NCBI RefSeq assembly: GCF_000308775.1
Contig: NZ_BAGJ01000011.1
Span: 124,001-188,000 of the forward strand
Length of the DNA stretch: 64,000 nucleotides
Direction of reading: 5' to 3'
From: Nocardia testacea NBRC 100365
Lineage (GTDB): Bacteria > Actinomycetota > Actinomycetes > Mycobacteriales > Mycobacteriaceae
The translations under genes were made by a program, and so were the position numbers. Under the pieces are notes generated by a model that saw nothing but the letters and a program-made list of their open reading frames with translations, ran no database searches and was not told the origin of the DNA. Below, piece after piece: positions 18,675 through 27,561 of the stretch; position 1 is the first letter of the stretch; the number at the start of each line of letters is the position of its first letter.

Positions 18675-19292
18675 TCAGGCGATCGCATAGTCGCCGAGCG
18701 CGGGTTCGAGCAGATCGAAGACCCGCCCGGCTTCGTCGACCGCCCGCGCCACGATGTGTGCGGGCGAGTGTCCGAGCATCGTCAGTTCCTGCACCCGCTG
18801 GAACAGCAGGCGGTGCGCGGCGCCGAATTGGGCGGCCGCGGCCCGGCGGGTGAGATCGTCGCCGGGCAGGGCCGCGGCGAGTGCGTGTTCGCGAAGTTCG
18901 TGCAGTTCGCGCAGCCGCGCGACCAGGGTCGGACTGTCGGTGATCATGCGGCAGAAGTCCGGACCGGAGAAGCCGGCGAGGGCGTCGGAACGCCGTGCGG
19001 CGGCGAGGTATTCGGTACGGAGAGCGGCCAGGGCGGAGGTGCCCTGAGCGCGTGCGTGCACCGTCTCCGCGAGCGAGGTGACGAACTCCCGGTGGATATC
19101 GAGTGCCAGGTCCTCCTTGCGGGGGAAGTAGTTGGTCACCGTCTTCTTGGCGACCCGGGCCCGCGCGGCGATATCGGCGATGGTGGTGGCCTCGAACCCG
19201 CGCTCGATGAACAGGCGCGTCGCGTGGTCGGAGATCGATCGGCGGGTCTCACGCTTCTTGGCCTCTCGCAGGCCCATCGAGTCGGTGCTCAT
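18675..19292 (-). CDS. TetR-family transcriptional regulator
   Basis: 205 aa from the ATG at 19292. The TetR DNA-binding domain is typical: KKRETRRSISDHATRLFIERGFEATTIADIAARARVAKKTVTNYFPRKEDL (about residues 11-60). A helical ligand domain follows. It is divergent from the zinc-less quinone oxidoreductase gene at 19480; an imperfect dyad and a good promoter lie between, so local control of that enzyme is likely. It belongs to the MSTDSMGLREAKK-type actinobacterial group often linked to drug or quinone responses, with ligand unknown. Confidence 0.87.
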   Translation of the reverse strand: MSTDSMGLREAKKRETRRSISDHATRLFIERGFEATTIADIAARARVAKKTVTNYFPRKEDLALDIHREFVTSLAETVHARAQGTSALAALRTEYLAAARRSDALAGFSGPDFCRMITDSPTLVARLRELHELREHALAAALPGDDLTRRAAAAQFGAAHRLLFQRVQELTMLGHSPAHIVARAVDEAGRVFDLLEPALGDYAIA

Positions 19293-19324
19293 GAGCCAAA
19301 GGTACAACGAACGTAATTTTCGCG

Positions 19325-19374
19325 TTGACATACTTTCTGCCCTGAGCATAAATTTACTATCGATGTAAGTTATG
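19325..19374 (+). promoter_or_regulatory. Promoter and imperfect TetR-type dyad
   Basis: TTGACA (19325-19330) and ATAAAT (19348-19353) are 17 bp apart, a good promoter pointing to the oxidoreductase gene. The -10 begins an imperfect dyad, CATAAATTTAC (19347-19357) facing GTAAGTTATG (19365-19374). Confidence 0.5.
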
Positions 19375-19479
19375 GCCGCTGCCGAATCCCGACGGCCGCG
19401 TGAGCAGGTAAGTGGCTTCGTCATCACAGCGGACGAGCGACGCCGGTGACCCGGCGTCGGACCAGGAAGGCAGGGCGAC

Positions 19480-20394
19480 GTGCGCAGAATTCGCTTCACC
19501 GGGCATCCGGAGGTCGTCGAGGTGCCGCGGCCCGCACCCGGTCCGGGCCGGCTCCTTGTCCGGACCCGACTCGTGGGTGTCCACCTGGGCCTGGTGCGCA
19601 TGCTGCGGACCGATCCCGTCGCCGAGCCCGGAGGCGAAATGGTGGGCACCGTGGTCGAGATCGGTTCGGGTGTTCCGGAGAGCTGGCTGGGCAAGGAGGT
19701 CGGCGGGGTGGTCCTGGAAGGGGCCTACGCCGACCATGTCCTCGCCACACCGGAGCTGGTGACAGAACTGCCCGGTGGGGTGGATGCCGCCGACGCGCTC
19801 GCCGTGGTGCGCGGCGGTCTGGTGGCACTGGGGGCGCTGCGTGCGGCCGGACCCCTTGCCGGGAAATCGGTGCTGGTCACCGCGGCGGCGAGCGGAACCG
19901 GTCATCTGGCCCTGCAGATCGCGCGAGCATCGGGCGCCGCGCGGGTGGTCGGCGCGGTCGGAACGGGCGACAAAGCCGGCTTCGTCCGTGAGTGCGGCGC
20001 CGACGCGGTGGTCACCTACGACGAGCCGTGGACCGAAAGGTTCGATGTGATAGCCGACGGAGTAGGTGGTGCGCTGGTGCCGCGGGCGGTCGAAGCGCTG
20101 GCGCCGTACGGACGCCTGGTGGTCTTCAGCGCGGGCGGCGGCACGGTGGAGGCGGGAAGTCTGCTCGCGGACCACAAGAGTGTCACGGGTTTTTCGATAG
20201 GCCGACCGGCGCGCACCGAGCCGGAACGGATCGAGCACTACCGTCGGGAGCTGTGGCAACTGCTCGCCGACAAAGCGATCGGCCCCCGTCACACCGTGTA
20301 TCCGCTCGAACAGATCGGCGCCGCCCTCGCGTCGGTCGAGGCGCGCCGCAATACCGGACGTGTCGCGATCCGGATGAGCCACGGCGCCGGCTGA
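19480..20394 (+). CDS. Zinc-independent alcohol dehydrogenase/quinone oxidoreductase (MDR superfamily)
   Basis: 304 aa, GTG start after AGGAAGG. It has the MDR fold with an N-terminal GroES-like part (PGPGRLLVRTRLVGVHLG) and a Rossmann domain containing VLVTAAASGTGHLALQIARASGA and later GRLVVFSAGGG. The structural and catalytic zinc cysteines are absent, which points to the quinone reductase/enoyl reductase branch using NADPH. Divergent from a TetR regulator. A 120-base leader separates the predicted transcription start from the GTG; nothing notable is seen in it. Confidence 0.85.
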   Translation: MRRIRFTGHPEVVEVPRPAPGPGRLLVRTRLVGVHLGLVRMLRTDPVAEPGGEMVGTVVEIGSGVPESWLGKEVGGVVLEGAYADHVLATPELVTELPGGVDAADALAVVRGGLVALGALRAAGPLAGKSVLVTAAASGTGHLALQIARASGAARVVGAVGTGDKAGFVRECGADAVVTYDEPWTERFDVIADGVGGALVPRAVEALAPYGRLVVFSAGGGTVEAGSLLADHKSVTGFSIGRPARTEPERIEHYRRELWQLLADKAIGPRHTVYPLEQIGAALASVEARRNTGRVAIRMSHGAG

Positions 20395-20463
20395 TTCGGT
20401 CCAGGACCGCAATCTCGCCGAAAGTCTCGTCGCTGCCGCGCGCTTCGGCCCACCCGGGTGTCC

Positions 20464-21516
20464 TCAGCTGTTGACCAGTGGACGGCGTGGTACGCCGAAG
20501 AGTTCGGCGTCGCCGTGGGCCCGTTTGAAGTACAGGTGCGCGTCGTGTTCCCAAGTGATGGCGATACCGCCGTGCAGCTGGATGGTTTCCGCGGCGATGG
20601 TGGAGAACGATTCGGAGCACTGCCGGCGGGCCACCCAGACGTCCTCGGCCGCCGACGGGGCGTCCTCGGCCACCGCGAAGGTGGCGGCCAAGGCCGCCGA
20701 TTTCGCCGACTCGGCGAGCACGTACATATCGGCCATCCGGTGCTTGAGGGCCTGGAAACTGCCGATGGCCCGGCCGAACTGCACCCGCGACTTGGTGTAC
20801 TCGACCGTGGCCTCCAGGCAGTACTCGGCCGCGCCGACCTGTTCGGCGGCGACCGCGGCCCACGCGACGCGGCGCAGACGTTCGATGATCGGCCCCGGTT
20901 CGGCGTCGCCCAGGCGGCGGGCGGCGGTAGCGGTGAACGAGACCTCGGACAGTGCGCGGGAGGGATCCATGGCGGCGACCCGGCGCCGCTCGACACCGCC
21001 GGCGGCCGGGTCGACCTCGAAGAGGCCGGTCCTGGTGACCACGATCAGCGTGTCGGCGACGGTGCCGTCGAGCACGTAGTGGGCCGTACCGTCGAGGGTG
21101 TCACCCGTGGCCCGCACCCCGAAACCGTCCCAGCCGCGGGCCGAGGCCCAGCAGACTGCCAGGGTGCGGCGGCCCTCGGCGACCTCCGGCAGCAGCCGCG
21201 CGCACGCCTCTCGATCACCGGAGAGCAGCACCGCCTGCACGCCCAGGACTGCCGAGCCCAACATGGGCACATCGGCCAGGGTCCGGCCGAGTTCGCCGAC
21301 CACCAGCAAAGATTCGACCAGGCCCGCGCCGAACCCGCCGAACTCCTCGGGCACGGCCAGCGCGGCCACCCCGACCTGTTCGCACAGCTGCGCCCACAGT
21401 TGCGGGTCGTAGCCCAGATCGGTGTCCATGGCTTTGCGGATGCCGGCCCGCGCGTCACGTTTGGCCAGCAGTCCCCGGACCGCCGCCACCAGCTCCTGCT
21501 GTTCCTCGCTGATCAT
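20464..21516 (-). CDS. fadE33: FadE33-like acyl-CoA dehydrogenase (C/D-ring degradation)
   Basis: 350 aa from the ATG at 21516. Acyl-CoA dehydrogenase family: GYDPQLWAQLCEQVGVAALAVPEEFGGFGAG, the central RVQFGRAIGSFQALKHRMADMY, and the C-terminal ETIQLHGGIAITWEHDAHLYFKRAHGD. In M. tuberculosis fadE31, fadE32 and fadE33 are consecutive and belong to the KstR2 regulon for breakdown of the HIP-derived C/D rings; the order here (fadD3 upstream, then 31, 32, 33) matches. Actinobacterial steroid dehydrogenases of this short type work as heterotetramers with a neighbouring FadE. Exact numbering depends on synteny. Confidence 0.85.
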   Translation of the reverse strand: MISEEQQELVAAVRGLLAKRDARAGIRKAMDTDLGYDPQLWAQLCEQVGVAALAVPEEFGGFGAGLVESLLVVGELGRTLADVPMLGSAVLGVQAVLLSGDREACARLLPEVAEGRRTLAVCWASARGWDGFGVRATGDTLDGTAHYVLDGTVADTLIVVTRTGLFEVDPAAGGVERRRVAAMDPSRALSEVSFTATAARRLGDAEPGPIIERLRRVAWAAVAAEQVGAAEYCLEATVEYTKSRVQFGRAIGSFQALKHRMADMYVLAESAKSAALAATFAVAEDAPSAAEDVWVARRQCSESFSTIAAETIQLHGGIAITWEHDAHLYFKRAHGDAELFGVPRRPLVNS

Positions 21517-21572
21517 CTTTTTCTCCCGTGGTTTCGGACGGATACCGGCAGCGCAACCCGCCGGGTCTCCGG

Positions 21573-22601
21573 TCAGGTGAGCGCGCCGGCCGGATCCACG
21601 GCGGGCCCGGTGCGCAGCGCCTCGGCGATCCGGCCGCGATGCAGGTCCGGGGTGCCCCACGCGGTGCGCAGGGCGGTGACCCGGGTCAGCCACAGCGATA
21701 GGTCGTATTCGGCGGTGTAGCCGATGGCGCCGTGCACCTGCAGGGCGGCGCGGGCCGCCCGGTAGGCGGCCTCGGCGCAGGTCACGACCGAGGCGGAGAT
21801 ATCGCGGGCGCTGTTGGCCGTCGTGGTGGTCAGCGCGGCCCGGTACAGCAGCGGTTCGGCGAGATCGAGCCCGATGAGCACATCGGCCAGCTTCTGTTTG
21901 ACGGCCTGGAATTCACCGATCGGGCGACCGAACTGTTTGCGCTGCTTCACGTAGTCGGTCGACGCGTCGAGCAGCGCCTTGCCCGCGCCGAGCAACTGGG
22001 CGGCATTGGCCAGGGCCCCGGCATCGAAACCGGCCGCGATCGCCGCGGCGACCTGCGGTCCCTCGGCGACGAGCTCGTCGGCTTCCACCACGAACAGCCG
22101 GCGGGCGGGGTCCACCGAACGCACCTGTTCACCGGCCCGGCCGGTGCTCAGCCGGTCCTCGTCGGCGACCAGTACGAGGTCGACGCGGTCGGCGTCCACA
22201 GCCACCGCGCGTCCACCGCGGCCGGTGAAGGCGACCGTTGCCGTCAGGGTGCCCTCGGAGATCCCCGGCAACCAGCGGCGGGCGGGCTCCGGATCGGCGA
22301 GCGCCTGGAGCAGGGCGGGAACCGCGGCCGCCGCCTCCACCAGCGGGCCCGCGGCCGCCGCACGACCGATCTCGACGAAGGCGACCACCTGGTCCAACGG
22401 TTCGGCGCCGAGACCGCCGAACTCCTCGGCGATGGTCAGGCCGAATGCCCCGGCGGCGGCCAATTGTTCGATCAGTGCCCGGCCGGGCGCGGGATCGCCG
22501 GCGCTCCACGCCCGCACCGCGGCGGTCGTGGAACCGGACTCGAAGAGTTTGCGGATACTGGCACCGAAGTCCAGATGTTCCGGGCTGAGCGCGAATTTCA
22601 T
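21573..22601 (-). CDS. fadE32: FadE32-like acyl-CoA dehydrogenase
   Basis: 342 aa. N-terminal helix domain (FALSPEHLDFGASIRKLF), EEFGGLGAEPLDQVVAFVEIGRAAAAGPLVE, RKQFGRPIGEFQAVKQKLADV and ALQVHGAIGYTAEYDLSLWLTR are acyl-CoA dehydrogenase blocks. The start overlaps the fadE31 stop (ATGA). The protein is shorter than a canonical 380-residue enzyme and probably forms an alpha2-beta2 complex with a FadE neighbour, which is the pattern described for mycobacterial steroid FadE pairs. Proposed step: dehydrogenation of a C/D-ring CoA intermediate. Which partner carries the catalytic base cannot be decided here. Confidence 0.85.
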   Translation of the reverse strand: MKFALSPEHLDFGASIRKLFESGSTTAAVRAWSAGDPAPGRALIEQLAAAGAFGLTIAEEFGGLGAEPLDQVVAFVEIGRAAAAGPLVEAAAAVPALLQALADPEPARRWLPGISEGTLTATVAFTGRGGRAVAVDADRVDLVLVADEDRLSTGRAGEQVRSVDPARRLFVVEADELVAEGPQVAAAIAAGFDAGALANAAQLLGAGKALLDASTDYVKQRKQFGRPIGEFQAVKQKLADVLIGLDLAEPLLYRAALTTTTANSARDISASVVTCAEAAYRAARAALQVHGAIGYTAEYDLSLWLTRVTALRTAWGTPDLHRGRIAEALRTGPAVDPAGALT

Positions 22602-23737
22602 CGGCCACTTCCCCTCGGTAGGCCGAGGAGCCGCTCGGCGATGATGTTGCGTTGGATTTCGTTCGTACCGGCGTAGATCGGGCCCGACAGCGAGAACAGG
22701 TAGCCGTCCGTCCAGCGACTAGCCTGTTCGGCTTCCGGTCCGAGTAGATCCAGTGCGGTTTCGTGCATGGCGATATCGAGTTCGGACCAGAACACCTTGG
22801 TGATCGACGATTCGGCGCCGAGCTTGCCGCCCTCGTTCAGCCGCGTGACCGTCCCGAAAGTGTGCAGCCGGTAGGCCTCGCTGCCGAGCCAGGCGTCCAC
22901 CACCGCGTCGCGGGCCGCGGTGCCGGTATCGCCGCGTTCGGTCCACAGGTCGATCAATCGTTGCGCGGTCGCGCTGAACCGGCCCGGGCTGCGCAGTGAG
23001 AGACCGCGCTCGTTGCTGGAGGTGCTCATGGCGACCCGCCAGCCCTCGTTCGGCGCGCCGATCACATCGCTGTCGGGAACGAAGACATCGTCGAGGAAGA
23101 TCTCCGCGAAACCGGGTTCGCCGTCGAGCTGGGGGATCGGGCGGACGGTCACGCCGTCGGCGTCGAGCGGGAACATCAGATAGGTGAGTCCGCGGTGCCG
23201 CTCGGCGGCGGGATCGCTGCGGAACAGGCCGAACGCGCGGTCGGCGAACGCCGCCCGGGAACTCCAGGTCTTCTGACCGCTGAGCACCCAGCCGCCGTCG
23301 GTGCGCCGGGCGGTGGAGCGGATACCGGCCAGATCGCTACCGGCCTCCGGTTCCGACCAGGCCTGGGCCCAGATATCGTCGCCGCGGGCCATCCGCGGCA
23401 TGATCCGCTCCAATTGCTCGGGGGTGCCGTGCTCGAACAGGGTGGGAGCCAGCAGGAAGATACCGTTCTGACTCACCCGGCCGGGGGCGCCCGCCGCGTA
23501 GTACTCCTGCTCGAACAGCACCCATTTCAGCAGCGACGCGTCCCGCCCACCGAACTCGCGCGGCCACGACACCACCGACAGCCGGGCCTCGGCCAGGGTG
23601 CGTTCCCAGGTGCGATGGGCTTCGAATCCGGCTGCGGTGTCCATGGACGGCAGCGGTTCCGCGGGCACGTTCGCGGCCAGGAATTCGCGGACCTCCCGCT
23701 GGAATTCCCGGGTGCCTTCGTCGAGATCGAGATCCAT
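22598..23737 (-). CDS. fadE31: FadE31-like acyl-CoA dehydrogenase
   Basis: 379 aa, normal length for the family. Key segments: SWPREFGGRDASLLKWVLFEQEYY, IWAQAWSEPEAGSDLAGIRSTA, WVLSGQKTWSSRAAFADRAFGLFRSD, and the C-terminal GPIYAGTNEIQRNIIAERLLGLPR. It abuts the enoyl-CoA hydratase gene upstream without a spacer and overlaps fadE32 by 4 bp, so it is in the same transcript as fadD3. Assigned to the HIP-degrading (KstR2) group from its neighbours. Confidence 0.87.
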   Translation of the reverse strand: MDLDLDEGTREFQREVREFLAANVPAEPLPSMDTAAGFEAHRTWERTLAEARLSVVSWPREFGGRDASLLKWVLFEQEYYAAGAPGRVSQNGIFLLAPTLFEHGTPEQLERIMPRMARGDDIWAQAWSEPEAGSDLAGIRSTARRTDGGWVLSGQKTWSSRAAFADRAFGLFRSDPAAERHRGLTYLMFPLDADGVTVRPIPQLDGEPGFAEIFLDDVFVPDSDVIGAPNEGWRVAMSTSSNERGLSLRSPGRFSATAQRLIDLWTERGDTGTAARDAVVDAWLGSEAYRLHTFGTVTRLNEGGKLGAESSITKVFWSELDIAMHETALDLLGPEAEQASRWTDGYLFSLSGPIYAGTNEIQRNIIAERLLGLPRGSGR

Positions 23738-24640
23738 TCAGTCTTTCCCGTCCGTATTCTTCGCGTCGGCCGTACTCGCCTGCGCTTTCATGGTTCTGGC
23801 GTTCATACCGCCCAGAGAGTCCGTCCCGACCTCGGCGTTGTGCGCGTGCGCGAAATGATGGAGGCCGAACACCGAATCCATTCCGGCGCGCATTCCCATG
23901 AGGTCCTCGGACTGGTTGACCGCTTTCTTCGTCAAGGCCAGCCCGAACTGCGGCATGGCCGAGATCTTCTCGGCCAGCGCCATGGTCTCCGATTCCAGGT
24001 CGGCGCGCGGCACGACCCGGTTGACCATGCCCCACTCCTTGGCCTGCGCGGCATCGAACCGGTCGCCGGTGTACAGGAATTCCTTGGCGGCCCGCGGACC
24101 CATCACCCACGGATGGGCGAAGTACTCGACACCCGGAATTCCCATGCGCACCACGGGGTCGGAGAAGAACGCGTCGTCGGCGGCGACGATCAGATCGCAG
24201 ACCCAGGCCAGCATGAGCCCGCCCGCGATACAGGCGCCCTGCACCATGGCGATGGTCGGCTTGGGAATTTCCCGCCAGCGGCGGCACATCCCCAGATACA
24301 CCTCCGTCTCGCGGGCGAAGCGCTGGTCACCGCCGGGGCGGTCGACATGGTCCCACCACAGCGCGGCCTTGTTCGGATACTTCACATGATGGTCGCGTCC
24401 GGGGGTGCCCAGATCGTGGCCGGCGCTGAAGTGTTTCCCGTTGCCGGCCAGCACGATCACCTTGACCTCGGGATCCTCCACCGCCCGCTCGAACGCGGCA
24501 TCGATCGCGTAGGTCATCACCGAGTTCTGGGCATTGCGGTACTCGGGCCGGTTCAAGGTGACCACCGCGATCGCGCCGCGGCGTTCGTAGATCACCACAT
24601 CGGGTTCATAGGGAATGCCCCCGGCAGGGCTGTCCGACAT
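23738..24640 (-). CDS. Enoyl-CoA hydratase/isomerase (crotonase family)
   Basis: 300 aa from the ATG at 24640 (GGAG eight bases upstream); a GTG at 24643 overlaps the fadD3 stop as an alternative. Crotonase core: VTLNRPEYRNAQNSVMTYAID, GNGKHFSAGHDLGTPG, and CIAGGLMLAWVCDLIVAADDAFFSDPV. The usual second Glu of hydratases falls in the MGIPGVEYFAHPW region. The C-terminal tail (about 265-300) is polar and unusual in length. It lies between fadD3 and fadE31, where I recall no gene in M. tuberculosis, so it is an actinobacterial variant of this operon. Probable step: hydration of an unsaturated C/D-ring CoA ester. Confidence 0.85.
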   Translation of the reverse strand: MSDSPAGGIPYEPDVVIYERRGAIAVVTLNRPEYRNAQNSVMTYAIDAAFERAVEDPEVKVIVLAGNGKHFSAGHDLGTPGRDHHVKYPNKAALWWDHVDRPGGDQRFARETEVYLGMCRRWREIPKPTIAMVQGACIAGGLMLAWVCDLIVAADDAFFSDPVVRMGIPGVEYFAHPWVMGPRAAKEFLYTGDRFDAAQAKEWGMVNRVVPRADLESETMALAEKISAMPQFGLALTKKAVNQSEDLMGMRAGMDSVFGLHHFAHAHNAEVGTDSLGGMNARTMKAQASTADAKNTDGKD

Positions 24641-26208
24641 CACGAATTCTCCTCACGTAGCTGGCGTTTGAGCACCTTGCCGCTGGCGTTGTAGGGCAAT
24701 TCGTCGCGGAATTCGACGAAACGCGGCACCTTGAAATTGGCCAGTGCCTTGGTGGCATAAGAGAACACCTGGTCCTCGCTGAGGGCGGCGCCCGGTTTCC
24801 GGACGATATAGGCTTTGCCCACCTCGCCCATCCGGGTATCGGGTACGCCGATCACCGCGACGACGGCGACACCGTCCAATCCGGCCAGGACTTGTTCGAT
24901 CTCGGCCGGATACACATTGAATCCACCGCTGACATACATGTCCTTGAGCCGGTCGGTGATCTTCAGGTAGCCGCGGTCGTCGACCACGCCGATATCACCG
25001 GTGTGCAGCCAGCCGTCGGCGTCGATCGTTTTCGCGGTGCTCTCCGGATCGTCCAGATAACCGAGCATCACATTGGGTCCGCGCAGCAGGACCTCGCCCG
25101 CGTCGCTGAGTTTCAGCTCGAATCCGGCCATGGGGCGGCCGCTGGTGGCGGAAATGGTTTCGGCGTCGTCGTCGACCCGGCACATGGTGCCGAACCCGGT
25201 GGACTCCGAGAGCCCGTAGGCGGTGAGCACCACATCGAAGTCCAGTTCCCGGCGCATCCGTTCGACCAGGACAACCGGTACCGGAGCCGCCCCCGTGACG
25301 GCCACGCGCAGGCTCGCCAGCCGGTAGTCGCCGCGGTCGGGAAAATCGAGGATGGACTGGTAGATGGTGGGCGGGCCGGGCAGGACGGTGATCTGCTCCT
25401 GATCGATGAGCCGCATGGTGGTCGGGACATCGAAAACGATCTGCGGGACGATGGTCGCCCCGGTGAGCAGGCAGGCGATGATTCCGGCCTTGTAGCCGAA
25501 GCTGTGGAAGAACGGGTTGACGATCAGATAATTGTCATCGCTGTTCAGCGTGGCGCATTCGGTCCAGCCGCGGACCGCGGACAGCGTCTGCCGGTGCGCG
25601 ATGAGGACGCCTTTGCTGCGGCCGGTGGTGCCGGAGGTGAACAGGATGTCGGACAGGTCCTCGGGGCTGATCGATTCCGCGTGCTCGCGCGCCTGTTCGC
25701 GGCTCACTCCGGCACCGGCGGCCGCCAGCTCCGACCAGTTCAAGGCGTCCTCGACCGGTTCTTCGGTGCCTTCGACCGGGAGCACCACGACGGTATCGAT
25801 CCGCAGATCGGGCGCCGCCGCGCGCAACTCGGCGAGCCGGTCGCGTTTGAGGAAGGTGCCCGCGATGAACAGGCCCTTGGCGTCGACCCGCCGCAGTACA
25901 TCGGCCACCTCGTCGGCGACGTAGCGAGTGTTGAGCGGAACCAGCGTCGCGCCGGCGTAGTGGGCGCCGAGCGCGGCGATCACCCAGTGGTGGGTGTTGG
26001 GCGACCAGATGCCCACCCGGTCACCGGTCCGGATTCCCCGGGCGAGCAGGGCGCGTGCCACGTCCTGGACCTGTTCGAGCAGCTGGGCCCAGTCGAGCCG
26101 GATCGGTCCATCGGCCAGCGCGGGCGCGGTGCCGTAGGTCTGGGCGGCGGCGTGCAGGGCCAGCGGCGTGGTCCGGTCCGTCGGTGGGGTGTGCGCAGGG
26201 GTGGTCAC
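24640..26208 (-). CDS. fadD3: FadD3, HIP-CoA ligase
   Basis: 522 aa, GTG start. Acyl-CoA synthetase with the AMP-binding loop FTSGTTGRSKG, then YGLSESTG (A5), WLHTGDIG (A7/A8) and the C-terminal KITDRLKDMYVSGGFNVYP and catalytic Lys region YNASGKVLKRQLR. FadD3 attaches CoA to 3aH-4-alpha(3'-propanoate)-7a-methylhexahydro-1,5-indanedione (HIP), the entry step of C/D-ring catabolism; HIP-CoA is also the inducer of KstR2. It is the first gene of fadD3-ech-fadE31-32-33, divergent from fadE30 with a KstR2 box in the gap. Confidence 0.93.
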   Translation of the reverse strand: MTTPAHTPPTDRTTPLALHAAAQTYGTAPALADGPIRLDWAQLLEQVQDVARALLARGIRTGDRVGIWSPNTHHWVIAALGAHYAGATLVPLNTRYVADEVADVLRRVDAKGLFIAGTFLKRDRLAELRAAAPDLRIDTVVVLPVEGTEEPVEDALNWSELAAAGAGVSREQAREHAESISPEDLSDILFTSGTTGRSKGVLIAHRQTLSAVRGWTECATLNSDDNYLIVNPFFHSFGYKAGIIACLLTGATIVPQIVFDVPTTMRLIDQEQITVLPGPPTIYQSILDFPDRGDYRLASLRVAVTGAAPVPVVLVERMRRELDFDVVLTAYGLSESTGFGTMCRVDDDAETISATSGRPMAGFELKLSDAGEVLLRGPNVMLGYLDDPESTAKTIDADGWLHTGDIGVVDDRGYLKITDRLKDMYVSGGFNVYPAEIEQVLAGLDGVAVVAVIGVPDTRMGEVGKAYIVRKPGAALSEDQVFSYATKALANFKVPRFVEFRDELPYNASGKVLKRQLREENS

Positions 26209-26268
26209 GGGTGTCCTCGATGTCGTGCGGCCGTGGGTGGTGCGCGGTCTGCGAGCGGCGGTCTACAA

Positions 26269-26294
26269 AGCAAGTGCTTGGTAGGTTATCCTAC
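26269..26294. promoter_or_regulatory. KstR2-type box with fadE30 promoter
   Basis: AGCAAGTGCTTGGT (26269-26282) fits the KstR2 consensus ANCAAGNNCTTGNT fully. It runs straight into a second dyad, GTAGG-TTAT-CCTAC (26281-26294), which contains the -10-like TATCCT (26287-26292) six bases before the GTG of fadE30. The site can also control fadD3 on the other strand. Confidence 0.85.
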
Positions 26295-26298
26295 CGGC

Positions 26299-27561
26299 GT
26301 GGGTGCTATCCAGACCTCAGAATCCGGTACCGGCCGCGACGGCGGGCGGCAATCGGCCGAACACGCCGCCGGGGCTCGGCCGACGGCCGAACGGACCAGC
26401 GTGGCCGCCCTGAGCGACGGCGAATTCGCCGCGCAGGTGCGGAGCTGGCTCGACGAGCAGCTCAGCGGTGAATTCCGGGAGCTGCGCGGACTGGGCGGAC
26501 CCGGCCGCGAACACGAGGCCTTCGACGAACGCCTGGAATGGGATCGCGCGCTGGCCGCCGCCGGCTGGACCTGCCTGGGTTGGCCGGTGGAGTACGGCGG
26601 GCGCGACGCGAGTGTGGCGCAGCAGATCATCTTCCACGAGGAGTACGCGAAGGCGAACGCGCCCGCGCGGGTCTCTCATGTGGGCGAGGAACTGCTCGGC
26701 CCGACCCTGCTGGCCTTCGGGACCGACGCCCAGCGCGACCGTTTCCTGCCGGGTATCCGCACCGTCACCGAACTGTGGTGTCAGGGCTACTCGGAACCGG
26801 GCGCCGGCTCCGATCTCGCCGCCGTCTCGACCTCCGCGCGCCTGGACGGTGACCAGTGGTCGATCAACGGGCAGAAGATCTGGACCTCGCTGGCGCATGT
26901 GGCCGACTGGTGCTTCGCGGTCTGCCGCACCGAACCGGGTTCGAAACGTCATAAAGGTCTTTCGTACCTGCTGGTGCCGATGGATCAGCCGGGTATCGAG
27001 GTCCGCCCGATCGTGCAGCTCACCGGCACCTCCGAGTTCAACGAGGTGTTCTTCGACAACGCGCGCACCGAGGCCGACCTGGTCGTCGGCGAGCCGGGCG
27101 ACGGCTGGCGGGTCGCGATGGGCACGCTGAACGTCGAACGCGGTATCTCCACGCTCGGCCAGCAGATCCGCTTCGCCCGGGAATTGGCGGCGATCGAGAA
27201 TCTGGCCCGCGAGTCCGGCGCCCTCGACGATCCGCTCCTGGCGGACAAGATAGATCGTGCCTGGGTGGGGCTGCGGGTCCTGCGCGCCCACGCACTGCGC
27301 ACCATGGCCGAGACCGCCGACGACGGCGGCCAGGCCTCGGTGGGCAAACTGCTCTGGGCGAATTGGCATCGCGGACTCGGCGAGCTCGCCATGGCGGTGC
27401 GCGGCGCCGCCGGACTCGTCGCCGCGGACGGTGATCTCGACGAATGGCAGCGGCTGTATCTGTTCACCCGCGCCGACACGATCTACGGAGGTTCGAACGA
27501 AGTGCAGCGCAACATCATCTCCGAGCGGGTGCTCGGTCTGCCCCGTGAGGCCCGCCAGTGA
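26299..27561 (+). CDS. fadE30: FadE30-like acyl-CoA dehydrogenase
   Basis: 420 aa from the GTG at 26299, which would be a leaderless start given the -10 six bases upstream. A start at GTG 26401 would give 386 aa, close to the mycobacterial length; the first 34 residues are low-complexity, so this is open. Strong family blocks: RELRGLGGPGREHEAFDER, GWPVEYGGRDAS, ELWCQGYSEPGAGSDLA, and TIYGGSNEVQRNIISERVLGLPR. FadE30 is proposed to dehydrogenate the propionyl side chain of the HIP-CoA series (5-OH-HIP-CoA). Followed by ipdF with a 4-bp overlap, as in M. tuberculosis. Confidence 0.93.
   Translation: MGAIQTSESGTGRDGGRQSAEHAAGARPTAERTSVAALSDGEFAAQVRSWLDEQLSGEFRELRGLGGPGREHEAFDERLEWDRALAAAGWTCLGWPVEYGGRDASVAQQIIFHEEYAKANAPARVSHVGEELLGPTLLAFGTDAQRDRFLPGIRTVTELWCQGYSEPGAGSDLAAVSTSARLDGDQWSINGQKIWTSLAHVADWCFAVCRTEPGSKRHKGLSYLLVPMDQPGIEVRPIVQLTGTSEFNEVFFDNARTEADLVVGEPGDGWRVAMGTLNVERGISTLGQQIRFARELAAIENLARESGALDDPLLADKIDRAWVGLRVLRAHALRTMAETADDGGQASVGKLLWANWHRGLGELAMAVRGAAGLVAADGDLDEWQRLYLFTRADTIYGGSNEVQRNIISERVLGLPREARQ

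Noticed and set aside
24892..26298. Extension of fadE30 upstream through the fadD3 gene
   Set aside because: The stretch is the antisense frame of fadD3. The KstR2 box and -10 just before 26299 set the likely start.
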